Of a stretch of DNA of 8,498 bases, positions 1-6,523 are shown piece by piece. The translations under genes were made by a program, and so were the position numbers. The notes below the pieces were generated by a model that was not told the DNA's origin, ran no database searches, and was given only the letters and a program-made list of their open reading frames with translations. Every line of letters begins with the position of its first letter. Within the stretch, counting starts at the first letter, position 1. The stretch covers positions 1 to 8,498 of the forward strand of contig NQJH01000072.1 of the NCBI GenBank assembly GCA_002256685.1, in the 5' to 3' direction. The DNA is from Methylococcaceae bacterium NSP1-2. Lineage in GTDB: Bacteria > Pseudomonadota > Gammaproteobacteria > Methylococcales > Methylomonadaceae.

Positions 1-7
1 ATAAGAA

Positions 8-1066
8 TTAAAGCATAAGTTCTGCTACTTCCACTCTTAACAAGGTACGCACATTCTCAATTTGATTGGCAATCATTGAGGTAGATGAGCCAGCAAATAA
101 TAAACCGACAGCAATGTTATCCAGCGTCAATACCAATGAACCTGAATCGCCGCCCGCTGACATATTGGTGGTTACAATCTGATCTTTCATTCGTGCCACT
201 TTGCCGCCGCCATAATTGACATCAATAGTTGCATTAATTGCGGTTATTTTGCCAGTGGTAAAGTTGGTAGTGCGTCCGGTTTTTTTGACCACAGTGCCGA
301 CCGTAACAAGGGATTTTCTGCGCCAGCCGCGAACATCACCTACCCAGAAAATTTCTCGATTAATATCATGGAATTGGGCTTCGGCAATCGCGCAATCCAC
401 CAGATTATTTTGGCTAGCTAAGGGCGTTGGAGGATTGAAGGTAATCGGAACAAACCGACTCAAGGTGGCGATTCGATCCGCAGGATCAACACCGCCATCA
501 TAAGGACCGGGTTGTAATACCGCATCGCCAATTGAGCCAGCATTGCTGTTAGCCAACACATGATTATTGCTGAGGATATAGTATTTGCTGGGTATGCCAG
601 TGCCATGTACAGGGGGGCTAGTTGTTCCGCCGGGTAAAATATCGTAAACACAAGTGGCAATAGTGCCAGCAGTAATATTTTTATGCCCAACACTATAACC
701 GCCTTGTGCGGGACGAATACGTTTTGCCAGTGTTTGAATACCTGCTTCTGAGGCAGCATGGCAATCGCCGCCAGCAAAGACATGACCTACTGCAAGGACA
801 TCGGTTTGCATATCGCCTAACTTGGTTGGCACTAAATCTTTGTGAGTTATCTGATTCTTATCCATTTTATGGGTGACCAGAACGATAAGCGCGGGTTCAC
901 CTGTGGGCTTGCCATCTTTCCATTTAATGCCTTCAGCCAAACCAATTACGTTAGCGGTAGACGTTGCCAGAAATTCATCAACACAAGCACTATGCGCTTT
1001 ACAGGTTTCTTCTCTTGCCTTTGCAGACAAAACCATTTTTTCGTCATCATGTTTTGTATTCATCAT
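8..1066 (-). CDS. Trypsin-like (chymotrypsin-fold) serine protease without signal peptide
   Basis: Predicted endopeptidase of 351-352 residues. The triad is readable: His169 in the block LSNNHVLAN, Asp224 in LVDCAIA, and Ser308 in SAGGDSGSLV, the GDSG signature of chymotrypsin-fold proteases. Residues 250-275 contain VKKTGRTTNFTTGKI, a strand pattern usual in bacterial trypsin-like proteins of the Nal1-like type. Residues about 38-97 form a separate N-terminal domain (ANVIGLAEGIK to MQTDVLAVGHV) that matches the 75-residue protein encoded just upstream. No signal peptide or membrane segment is visible, so it probably acts in the cytoplasm. The gene starts with two consecutive ATG codons; the sequence AGGAG (1071-1075) lies 4 bases from the first and 7 from the second, so the second (1061-1063) may be the true start. 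It is second in a minus-strand operon, 17 bases after its neighbour. The substrate is unknown. Confidence 0.85.
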   Translation of the reverse strand: MMNTKHDDEKMVLSAKAREETCKAHSACVDEFLATSTANVIGLAEGIKWKDGKPTGEPALIVLVTHKMDKNQITHKDLVPTKLGDMQTDVLAVGHVFAGGDCHAASEAGIQTLAKRIRPAQGGYSVGHKNITAGTIATCVYDILPGGTTSPPVHGTGIPSKYYILSNNHVLANSNAGSIGDAVLQPGPYDGGVDPADRIATLSRFVPITFNPPTPLASQNNLVDCAIAEAQFHDINREIFWVGDVRGWRRKSLVTVGTVVKKTGRTTNFTTGKITAINATIDVNYGGGKVARMKDQIVTTNMSAGGDSGSLVLTLDNIAVGLLFAGSSTSMIANQIENVRTLLRVEVAELML

Positions 1067-1083
1067 ACTTCTCCTAAAAGGGG

Positions 1084-1311
1084 TTATATTGATTGGGTTG
1101 TAACAATGCCGATGTCTTCGACATCAGTCTGATAACCATCCAACATCTTTGGAATAATTTCATCGGGCTTGAGAAGGTTTTCGGGTAGTTTTCTGCATAC
1201 AAAAACCTTAATTACTTGCTTATCGTCCTTTAGACCAATGCCCACACCTATAACGTTCGGCAGTTCTAGAACAGCGTCTTCATGTTTTTTTTGTACCTCT
1301 GTAATGTCCAC
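1084..1311 (-). CDS. Small stand-alone homologue of the protease N-terminal domain
   Basis: A 75-residue protein with no named family that I recognise. Residues 18-69 (LPNVIGVGIGLKDD to GYQTDVEDIG) align with residues 38-95 of the downstream protease: both have NVIG, a central beta-strand stretch (VIKVFVCRK against LIVLVTHK), a P-x-x-L segment and the ending QTDV-x-x-G. It is therefore a free copy of the protease N-terminal domain. The start is a GTG (1309-1311). The codon directly before it is a TAA stop, so no longer reading is possible, and AAGGAA (1317-1322) sits 5 bases upstream as ribosome binding site. It is the first clear gene of the operon, 17 bases ahead of the protease. It might act as a trans-acting inhibitor, chaperone or specificity subunit; that is inference. 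It has no signal peptide. Confidence 0.75.
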   Translation of the reverse strand: MDITEVQKKHEDAVLELPNVIGVGIGLKDDKQVIKVFVCRKLPENLLKPDEIIPKMLDGYQTDVEDIGIVTTQSI

Positions 1312-1386
1312 TTAATTTCCTTGCGTTGGTGAAAATTTAAAAACACGGTTGTTATTTAACGCATGAACTGCATTTATTCTATCCAT
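1312..1386 (-). CDS. Possible 24-residue leader peptide
   Basis: A short open frame runs from ATG (1384-1386) to TAA (1312-1314) and reads MDRINAVHALNNNRVFKFSP followed by TQGN. Its stop codon abuts the GTG start of the 75-residue gene (TAAGTG), and the ribosome binding site of that gene lies inside its last codons, an arrangement that favours translational coupling. There is no strong ribosome binding site in front of the ATG, only an AGAAA stretch behind a run of eight T. It may be a real small protein, a leader ORF, or chance. Confidence 0.3.
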   Translation of the reverse strand: MDRINAVHALNNNRVFKFSPTQGN

Positions 1387-1397
1387 GATTTCTATAA

Positions 1398-1423
1398 AAA
1401 AAATTAACCTATGTTAATTTTTT
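1398..1423. promoter_or_regulatory. AT-rich perfect inverted repeat, operator or attenuator candidate
   Basis: Arms of 11 bases (1398-1408 and 1413-1423) flank the 4-base spacer CTAT; the core is TTAAC-CTAT-GTTAA. The 5-4-5 layout resembles binding sites of the Crp/Fnr superfamily, and a member of that superfamily is encoded 430 bases away. Read on the minus strand, the hairpin is followed by a run of eight T, so it could also act as a weak AT-rich terminator or attenuator ahead of the protease operon. Only the symmetry is certain. Confidence 0.4.
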
Positions 1424-1458
1424 GATAAATAAGTTGCTAACAAAAAATTGGTATCTAT

Positions 1459-1632
1459 TCATATCACTCGCTGGCGCGGATTCATATCCACATAGCCCAC
1501 GGTATGTCTGTATTCACAAGACTTGCATTTATCATGGGATATTTTTAATACCCATTTCCTATCCTTTAATACTCCATTTTGAGTGATTGCTCTTTCTACT
1601 CTCTCAAGTGAGAATACTAACGTAGAGATAAC
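1459..1632 (-). pseudogene. Probable gene remnant with CxxC motif
   Basis: An open stretch of 57 codons ends in TGA (1459-1461) and is bounded upstream by an in-frame TAA (1633-1635). It reads like protein: a basic, helix-compatible part (LERVERAITQNGVLKDRKW), then the motif DKCKSCEYRH and the ending GYVDMNPRQRVI. There is no ATG, GTG or TTG in its first 40 codons and no ribosome binding site. Just upstream on the same strand another frame reads ITEIVSYLYVSILT, next to a run of six G, which suggests one or more frameshifts in a former gene. I do not recognise the family. It could also be a chance open frame. Confidence 0.25.
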
Positions 1633-1852
1633 TTACGATTTCTGTAATTCCCCCCAAAGTTCATATTGAACGCATTCAAAGTGGATGGCTGTTGGGTGTG
1701 AGTGTTTTTATCAGCACTTAATCACAGCTCGGTATCGCTTTGGGGACAAAATCAGCTGAAATCTATCTGTGTTTATACCTATTAAAACAGGATATTAAGC
1801 ATATTAGATTGGACATCCGTCGCTGTTTTACTGCTATCGGAATTTAGATTAA

Positions 1853-2587
1853 ATGAATTTTCGTTCAAATAGTTCAATAGGGGTTTGTTACACTTGCCCT
1901 AATCGGCATTTTCGTTTTTGCAAAAGTCTGTTAAATGGCTCTTCAAACGAATTTGATGCTTATGCTGTTAAAAATTTAGTCTTTACCGCAAAGCAGGTTT
2001 TGTATCATCAAGGTGATATGAATCAAGAGTTATTTGTTTTACGCGAAGGCTGGGTCATGCTAACCAGAATTTCTGAAGACGGTAAACGCCAAGTATTTCG
2101 CTCAGTATTGCCCGGTGACATCCTCGGATTTCAACAATACCTTCACGGTCCCGCTATTTATTCGGCGATTGCCTTAGTGGACAGTGTTGTTTGTAGAATT
2201 CCAAATATTGTAAAGTTGTGTTCCACACAGCCAGAAATCGCGTTAAGTCTTGCTTCGGCAGCCGCATGTGACATGATGTTAACGGAGAGGTATTTGACAC
2301 AAATCACGCATCGAAGTGCACGAGAGAAAATCGCTTTTATGATATTAGAACTTTATCATCGACTCCGACTACAACGCCTGAATAGGGGCTATTCCATTCA
2401 CTTTCCACTAAAGCAAGAAGACATAGCGGATACCTTGGGACTGACAACGATACATGTCAACCGAACCTTACACGCTTTAAAGGATGAAGGCTTGTTAGCG
2501 ATACATAAACATGAATTAACCATTCTGGATTACGCTGCACTTTGCACGTTAGTCGGTTCTGAGTTTGAGATGTTAGCCACTAACTAA
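1853..2587 (+). CDS. Crp/Fnr-family transcriptional regulator with FNR-like cysteines
   Basis: A 244-residue regulator. Residues about 36-125 form a cyclic-nucleotide-binding-type beta-barrel (QVLYHQGD, LREGWVMLTR, RQVFRSVLPGDILGF). A long dimerisation helix covers about 130-175. The C-terminal winged helix-turn-helix spans about 183-228, with recognition segment IADTLGLTTIHVNRTLHALKDEG. The N-terminus carries C12-x2-C15-x7-C23, and C114 lies in SVVCRIP, the position of the fourth ligand in E. coli FNR (MVCEIP). The four cysteines therefore match the layout of an oxygen- or NO-sensing [4Fe-4S] regulator, although the C15-C23 spacing is two residues longer than in FNR. The recognition helix lacks the FNR residues Glu and Ser, so its DNA site probably differs. 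The start ATG has a weak GGAA 10 bases upstream. It is divergent from the protease operon. Targets are unknown. Confidence 0.9.
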   Translation: MNFRSNSSIGVCYTCPNRHFRFCKSLLNGSSNEFDAYAVKNLVFTAKQVLYHQGDMNQELFVLREGWVMLTRISEDGKRQVFRSVLPGDILGFQQYLHGPAIYSAIALVDSVVCRIPNIVKLCSTQPEIALSLASAAACDMMLTERYLTQITHRSAREKIAFMILELYHRLRLQRLNRGYSIHFPLKQEDIADTLGLTTIHVNRTLHALKDEGLLAIHKHELTILDYAALCTLVGSEFEMLATN

Positions 2588-2603
2588 CAGCCGTCATAAG
2601 TAT

Positions 2604-2632
2604 TTGTGGTGTCGTGCTATAAGCGGTGTAAT
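2604..2632 (+). promoter_or_regulatory. Possible sigma-70 promoter for the transglycosylase gene
   Basis: TTGTGG (2604-2609) and TGTAAT (2627-2632) are separated by 17 bases and lie about 55 bases before the likely start codon. The -10 matches the consensus at five of six positions, the -35 at three of six. This is a weak prediction from spacing and similarity only. Confidence 0.25.
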
Positions 2633-2689
2633 CAGCTATAGTGAGCGTTACCAAAGAAAAATACCACCTTCTTATTGAAGGTACTGATG

Positions 2690-3262
2690 ATGAAAAAATT
2701 ATTAATCCTGCCTTTATTGCTAATGCTAGCAAGCTGTGCCGAACTACCGCCCAAAAATGCCGACAATCTTTGTGCTACGTTTAAAGAAAAAATGCAATGG
2801 TACGACGATGCCAAAAATTCATCGCAACGCTGGGGTGTCTCTATTCCTATTTTAATGGCAATCATGCACCAAGAATCGCATTTTGTTGCCGATGCAAAAC
2901 CGCCACGCACTTGGCTGTTGGGTTTTATTCCGTGGTTTCGACCCAGTAGTGCATTCGGTTATGCACAAGCGATTGATGGCACTTGGGATAATTATTTGGA
3001 CAGTGCGGGCAGTTTTGGTGCTGATCGTGATGATTTTGCCGATGCGATTGATTTTATCGGTTGGTATAGTCACAGTAGCCACACGCAATTGGGCATTCCA
3101 ATACAAGATGTGAAAAATTTATATTTGGCGTATTACGAAGGGCTTGATGGTTACGCACGCAAAAGCTATTTAAAAAAAGCAGACGTACAAAAAACAGCCG
3201 CTAAAGTTGCTTACCGCGCCAGACTATTTCAAAACCAACTCAGTCAATGTCAAATCAATTAG
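2690..3262 (+). CDS. Lipoprotein lytic transglycosylase (SLT domain)
   Basis: Predicted peptidoglycan-cleaving enzyme of 190 residues. It begins with a lipoprotein signal (MKKLLILPLLLMLASC) whose lipobox LASC places the lipidated cysteine at position 16; Ala at +2 predicts the outer membrane. The SLT fold follows: the catalytic Glu62 in the block AIMHQESHF, then the GYAQA motif (90-94) and the YLAYYEG motif (145-151). This order is typical of family 1 lytic transglycosylases, which cleave the MurNAc-GlcNAc bond to give 1,6-anhydro ends. Cys28 and Cys187 could form a disulfide in the periplasm. ATG codons at 2687 and 2690 both fit the GAAGG at 2677-2681, with 5 and 8 bases of spacing; the TTG at 2675 would overlap that site and is unlikely. 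It stands as a single gene between the regulator and the FKBP gene. Confidence 0.88.
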   Translation: MKKLLILPLLLMLASCAELPPKNADNLCATFKEKMQWYDDAKNSSQRWGVSIPILMAIMHQESHFVADAKPPRTWLLGFIPWFRPSSAFGYAQAIDGTWDNYLDSAGSFGADRDDFADAIDFIGWYSHSSHTQLGIPIQDVKNLYLAYYEGLDGYARKSYLKKADVQKTAAKVAYRARLFQNQLSQCQIN

Positions 3263-3263
3263 T

Positions 3264-3281
3264 AAAAAAAATGGTTTTTTT
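3264..3281. terminator. Weak A/T hairpin after the transglycosylase gene
   Basis: Seven A (3264-3270) and seven T (3275-3281) flank the loop ATGG, starting two bases after the stop codon. It could act as a weak intrinsic terminator with its own T tract, but the stem contains only A-T pairs. Confidence 0.25.
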
Positions 3282-3322
3282 GATACACTGCACTTTTTAC
3301 ATTAACCAATAAGGCGAAAATC

Positions 3323-3805
3323 GTGAGAAAAATTCAAACTCAAATTCTTTCAATTGTCACCGTTATGCTGATAGGACTTACTATGTTTTCAATGGCAAAT
3401 GCCACTACACCCGAAGAAAATAGTGCCGCAAGCACTGCTTTTCTTGCAGAAAATGCTAAAAAAGCCAATATCGTCACTACTGCGAGCGGCTTGCAATACG
3501 AAGTGTTAACAAAAGGTAAAGGCACCGCATCACCTGCTGCCACTGATACGGTAACCGTGCATTACAAAGGTACAACATTGGATGGTACTGAGTTTGATAG
3601 TTCTTACAGTCGCGGCGCACCCGCTTCATTTCCGTTAAATCGCGTTATCGCAGGTTGGACAGAAGGCGTACAGTTAATGAAAGAAGGCGATAAATTCCGC
3701 TTTTATATTCCCGCTGATTTAGCGTATGGTTCAGAAGGCGCGGGTCGTCTAATTGGTCCTAATGCCGCGTTAATTTTTGAAGTTGAACTGATTAAAATTC
3801 AGTAA
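3323..3805 (+). CDS. Periplasmic FKBP-type peptidyl-prolyl cis-trans isomerase
   Basis: A 160-residue secreted foldase that catalyses cis/trans isomerisation of proline peptide bonds in the periplasm. Residues 1-27 form a signal peptide (hydrophobic ILSIVTVMLIGLTMFSMANA, cleavage likely after ANA). A short Thr/Ser/Ala-rich linker follows, then a single FKBP domain from about 53 to 160. Its active-site blocks are readable: VTVHYKGT (Y81), EFDSSY (F91, D92), VIAGWTEG (108-115, W112), LAYGSEGAG (Y135) and IGPNAALIFEVEL (F152). The long N-terminal dimerisation domain of Mip and FkpA is absent, so this is a short, probably monomeric form. The start codon is GTG, supported by AAGGCG (3311-3316) six bases upstream and by the signal peptide beginning there. 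Two hairpin elements follow the stop codon. Confidence 0.93.
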   Translation: MRKIQTQILSIVTVMLIGLTMFSMANATTPEENSAASTAFLAENAKKANIVTTASGLQYEVLTKGKGTASPAATDTVTVHYKGTTLDGTEFDSSYSRGAPASFPLNRVIAGWTEGVQLMKEGDKFRFYIPADLAYGSEGAGRLIGPNAALIFEVELIKIQ

Positions 3806-3812
3806 TCGTCTC

Positions 3813-3889
3813 GTTGGTTGGGGTGAGCTATTATGCGCACCCCAACAAAAAAATCTATTCAAATGTTGGGGTTCGTTTTCCCCACCAAC
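3813..3889. repeat. Compound GTTGGGG/CCCCAAC palindrome, REP- or MITE-like
   Basis: Hairpin A pairs GTTGGGGTG (3817-3825) with CACCCCAAC (3838-3846), plus two inner pairs past a mismatch. Hairpin B pairs GTTGGGG (3865-3871) with CCCC and AAC inside 3880-3889. The halves are themselves inverted: 3813-3823 can pair with 3880-3889 (one bulged T), and 3840-3846 with 3865-3871, so a nested fold competes with the two local hairpins. From memory, related GGTTGGGGTGAG/TGTTGGGGTTCGTT units are dispersed repeats in several genomes. The following A tract argues against a simple plus-strand terminator. Confidence 0.6.
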
Positions 3890-3895
3890 TTGCTA

Positions 3896-3915
3896 TCAAA
3901 AAACCTGTTTTTTGA
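3896..3915. terminator. AT-rich hairpin between the FKBP gene and rlmKL
   Basis: TCAAAAAAC (3896-3904) and GTTTTTTGA (3907-3915) form a perfect 9-base inverted repeat with CT between them. The T run sits in the right arm, so it could end transcription weakly on either strand. It lies six bases after the compound palindrome and may belong to it. Confidence 0.35.
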
Positions 3916-3969
3916 CTCCGCTAAAACCTTCCCAGTCTCACCCTTTTTACATCGAATCTTACGCCCATA

Positions 3970-6252
3970 ATGTCTATTTACTCGCTATTTGCCACCACGC
4001 CTAAGGCGATGGAAAACCTGTTGACCTCAGAACTACAAAGTCTAGGCATAGAAAATATCAAAGCCACAATAGCGGGGGTTGCCTTTCAAGGTGATTTAGA
4101 AACCGCCTATCGAGCGTGTTTATGGTCGAGAACCGCTAATCGTATTCTGCTGGTATTAAATACGTTTACCGTTAAATCACAGGACGATTTATATCGCGGT
4201 GTGCAGGAAATTAACTGGTTTGACCATATCAATCCCGAAGACAGTTTTGCGGTATCATTCAGCGCGAAAAATTCCGAAGCGATTAATAACACTCACTTTG
4301 GCGCGTTAAAAGTCAAAGATGCAGTAGTCGATCAAATGCGAGCCGCGTTTGGTTGTCGTCCTAGCATCAACACCGAACAACCGTCTATTCGCATCAATGT
4401 CTATTTGCAAGGCGAGACTGCGCAACTGAGTTTAGATTTATCAGGCGAAAGTTTACATAGACGCGGTTATCGGGATGTCAACATTAAAGCCCCGATGAAA
4501 GAAAATCTCGCGGCGGCGATGCTGTTGCGTTGTGGTTGGGCGGATATTGCTAAACGCGGTGGTACATTACTAGACCCAATGTGCGGCTCTGGCACCTTAT
4601 TATTAGAAGGCGCGATGATAGCCGCTGATTATGCCCCCGGTCTATTACGCGATTATTTTGGCTTTATCGGCTGGAAACAACACGATGCCGCGTGTTGGCA
4701 AAAACTCCGCGCCGAAGCGACACTGCGCAAAAACAGAGGATTAACCAATCTGCCTGTGATTGTCGGTTTCGATCAAGACCGCCACACGGTACACACGGCT
4801 CAGGCACATGTTGTCAACGCTGGACTACAAAATAAAATCCATATTGAACGCCGCGATATTGAAGATGCTGCCCCTGCTGAAAGCTGGCACGCTGGCTTAG
4901 TCGTTTGTAATCCACCTTATGGTGAACGTTTAGGCGATGAAGCTGAAACCGCTGAACTGTATAAAAAATTCGGCAACACACTCAAACACAAGTTTATCGG
5001 CTGGCAAGCCGCGCTGATTATCAGCAATCCAGAATTAGGTTTTCGTTTAGGCATACGCTCACAAAAACCTATTACCCTGTTTAATGGCGCGTTGGAATGT
5101 AAGTTATTGCGCTTGAACATCGAAGAAAGCGCGTTTTTTATCCCTAAAGCGACCACGACCGAAGAACGTATTGCGCAAGTGACCGCGCAATCCGTTGAAA
5201 CTAAGCGTATTGAACCCGTTGTATCTAACACGGTTGCGGTTAGCGATAGCGTAACCCGACAAACCACGCAAGCCCCACCAGAAACGCAAAATACTGGCGC
5301 AATCATGTTCGCCAACCGCCTGCAAAAAAATCTAAAAACCCTGAGCAAGTGGGCAAAGCAAAACGCCATTACTTGTTACCGTGTTTATGATGCCGATTTA
5401 CCCGAATACGCGGTAGCCATTGATATTTATCAAGGCGAACAAACGTGGGTCAACGTGCAAGAATACGAACCGCCCAAAAGCATAGATCAACACAAAGCCA
5501 ATCAACGCCTCGCCGAATTATTAGCTGAAATCCCGCGTGTGTTGGATGTCAGTCGTGAAAATGTATATTTAAAAATTCGTCGTAAACAAAAAAACATTGA
5601 GCAATACGAAAAACACGGTGAGACGGGACATTTTCATACCATCATTGAAGGCGGCTGTGATTTATTGGTCAATTTTGAAGATTATTTGGATACAGGTTTA
5701 TTTTTGGATCACCGTCCCATTCGTTTGCGCATTCAAGAACACGCAAAAGGTAAACGCTTTTTAAATTTGTTTGCTTATACGGGCAGTGCGACGGTTCATG
5801 CCGCCGTCGGTGGCGCGAGTTTCACCACCACCGTTGATATGTCCAACACTTATTTAAACTGGGCTAAAAAGAATCTCGCCTTGAATCATACCCAAGGTGA
5901 GCATGAATTTATTCAAGCTGATTGTTTGGACTGGCTGAGCAATGAAGCCCAACAAGCCCAGCCCAAACAATACGATATGATTTTTCTTGATCCGCCGACA
6001 TTCTCTAATTCCAAACGTATGGATGACGTGTTTGACATTCAACTTGACCACGTTAAGCTGATTAATAATGCTGTGCGTTTGTTGGCAGACGATGGGGTTT
6101 TATACTTTTCGACTAATTTTAGACGCTTTAAAATCGACTTAGAGGCATTGTCTGATTTACATATCAACGACATAACCGCCGCTACCATTCCCAAAGATTT
6201 TGCCCGTAATCCAAAAATTCACTATTGTTGGAGCATCAAAAAACATGCGTAG
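3970..6252 (+). CDS. rlmL: Bifunctional 23S rRNA (guanine) methyltransferase RlmKL
   Basis: A 760-residue fusion of two SAM-dependent methyltransferases. In E. coli the RlmL half makes m2G2445 and the RlmK half m7G2069 in 23S rRNA. Order of domains: a THUMP-type RNA-binding region (about 45-160); the RlmL catalytic domain with SAM motif LDPMCGSGT (201-209) and catalytic NPPYGER (314-320); a linker (about 393-443); and the RlmK domain with SAM motif NLFAYTGSAT (599-608) and DPPTFSNS (674-681). All key motifs are intact. The protein is about 58 residues longer than E. coli RlmL (702), and the excess seems to sit mostly in the Thr/Val/Gln-rich linker. No ribosome binding site is evident before the ATG, but the N-terminus MSIYSLFATTPKAMENLL fits the family start. 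The 3' end overlaps the acylphosphatase gene by 8 bases, implying a shared transcript. Confidence 0.96.
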   Translation: MSIYSLFATTPKAMENLLTSELQSLGIENIKATIAGVAFQGDLETAYRACLWSRTANRILLVLNTFTVKSQDDLYRGVQEINWFDHINPEDSFAVSFSAKNSEAINNTHFGALKVKDAVVDQMRAAFGCRPSINTEQPSIRINVYLQGETAQLSLDLSGESLHRRGYRDVNIKAPMKENLAAAMLLRCGWADIAKRGGTLLDPMCGSGTLLLEGAMIAADYAPGLLRDYFGFIGWKQHDAACWQKLRAEATLRKNRGLTNLPVIVGFDQDRHTVHTAQAHVVNAGLQNKIHIERRDIEDAAPAESWHAGLVVCNPPYGERLGDEAETAELYKKFGNTLKHKFIGWQAALIISNPELGFRLGIRSQKPITLFNGALECKLLRLNIEESAFFIPKATTTEERIAQVTAQSVETKRIEPVVSNTVAVSDSVTRQTTQAPPETQNTGAIMFANRLQKNLKTLSKWAKQNAITCYRVYDADLPEYAVAIDIYQGEQTWVNVQEYEPPKSIDQHKANQRLAELLAEIPRVLDVSRENVYLKIRRKQKNIEQYEKHGETGHFHTIIEGGCDLLVNFEDYLDTGLFLDHRPIRLRIQEHAKGKRFLNLFAYTGSATVHAAVGGASFTTTVDMSNTYLNWAKKNLALNHTQGEHEFIQADCLDWLSNEAQQAQPKQYDMIFLDPPTFSNSKRMDDVFDIQLDHVKLINNAVRLLADDGVLYFSTNFRRFKIDLEALSDLHINDITAATIPKDFARNPKIHYCWSIKKHA

Positions 6253-6514
6253 AGTTAAAATTTTAGTAGCAGGTCGTGTGCAGGGTGTTTATTTTCGTTA
6301 CTTCACCAAAAATAAAGCCGATGAACTTGGCGTTATGGGTAGCGTTAAAAATCTCGATAGTGGACACGTTGAAATTATTGCTGAAGCGGATGATGCGACA
6401 CTGGAAAAATTTATCCACTGGTGTCATAAAGGACCTATTACCGCACGAGTCGATAGCGTGGAAATTAGCGAATTGCAATGTGATGCGCCATTGACTGCGT
6501 TTGTTAGAAACTGA
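6245..6514 (+). CDS. Acylphosphatase
   Basis: A small cytoplasmic enzyme of 89 residues that hydrolyses acyl phosphates such as carbamoyl phosphate and 1,3-bisphosphoglycerate. The family signature is clear: GRVQGVYFR (10-18) with catalytic Arg18, and VKNLDSGHVEI (34-44) with catalytic Asn36. A further conserved block, GPITARVDSVEI, is at 63-74. The length is normal for the family (about 90). The start ATG lies inside the last codons of rlmKL (ATGCGTAG, 8 bases of overlap), with GGAG (6230-6233) 11 bases before it; a longer reading from 6200 would add residues not found in acylphosphatases. The overlap suggests translational coupling with rlmKL, though I know of no functional link between the two. 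Confidence 0.93.
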   Translation: MRRVKILVAGRVQGVYFRYFTKNKADELGVMGSVKNLDSGHVEIIAEADDATLEKFIHWCHKGPITARVDSVEISELQCDAPLTAFVRN

Positions 6515-6523
6515 AAACACAGG

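Larger units (their letters stand above)
1387..1852. other. Intergenic region between divergent operons
   Basis: About 470 bases between the protease operon (minus) and the regulator gene (plus). It contains the AT-rich palindrome at 1398-1423 and the minus-strand open stretch at 1459-1632, both listed separately. The part from 1640 to 1852 shows no convincing ORF, RNA gene or repeat. Both promoters must lie here, but I cannot pick out a clear -35/-10 pair. No canonical FNR (TTGAT-N4-ATCAA) or CRP (TGTGA-N6-TCACA) site was found. Confidence 0.6.

Noticed and set aside
460..783. Open frame on the minus strand with hydrophobic stretches inside the protease gene
   Set aside because: It overlaps the protease core, including the catalytic His region, in another frame; the protease has clear family motifs, so this is a shadow frame.
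8..1311. Toxin-antitoxin module
   Set aside because: The small protein is homologous to part of the protease rather than to an antitoxin with a DNA-binding domain, and no toxin family is recognised.
1544..1579. Imperfect direct repeats TTTAATACCCATTT and TTTAATACTCCATTT, 21 bases apart
   Set aside because: Short, only two copies, AT-rich, and located inside the probable gene remnant; likely chance.
1697..1726. TGTGA and TCACA half-sites upstream of the regulator
   Set aside because: They are 20 bases apart, far from the 6-base spacing needed for a CRP site.
4917..5369. 150-codon open frame on the minus strand within rlmKL
   Set aside because: It lies antisense to the RlmL catalytic motif and linker, shows no recognisable domain and is explained by codon bias of rlmKL.
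6200..6244. Longer acylphosphatase start inside rlmKL
   Set aside because: The added residues are antiphase coding of the RlmK end, and the family N-terminus starts at the ATG at 6245.
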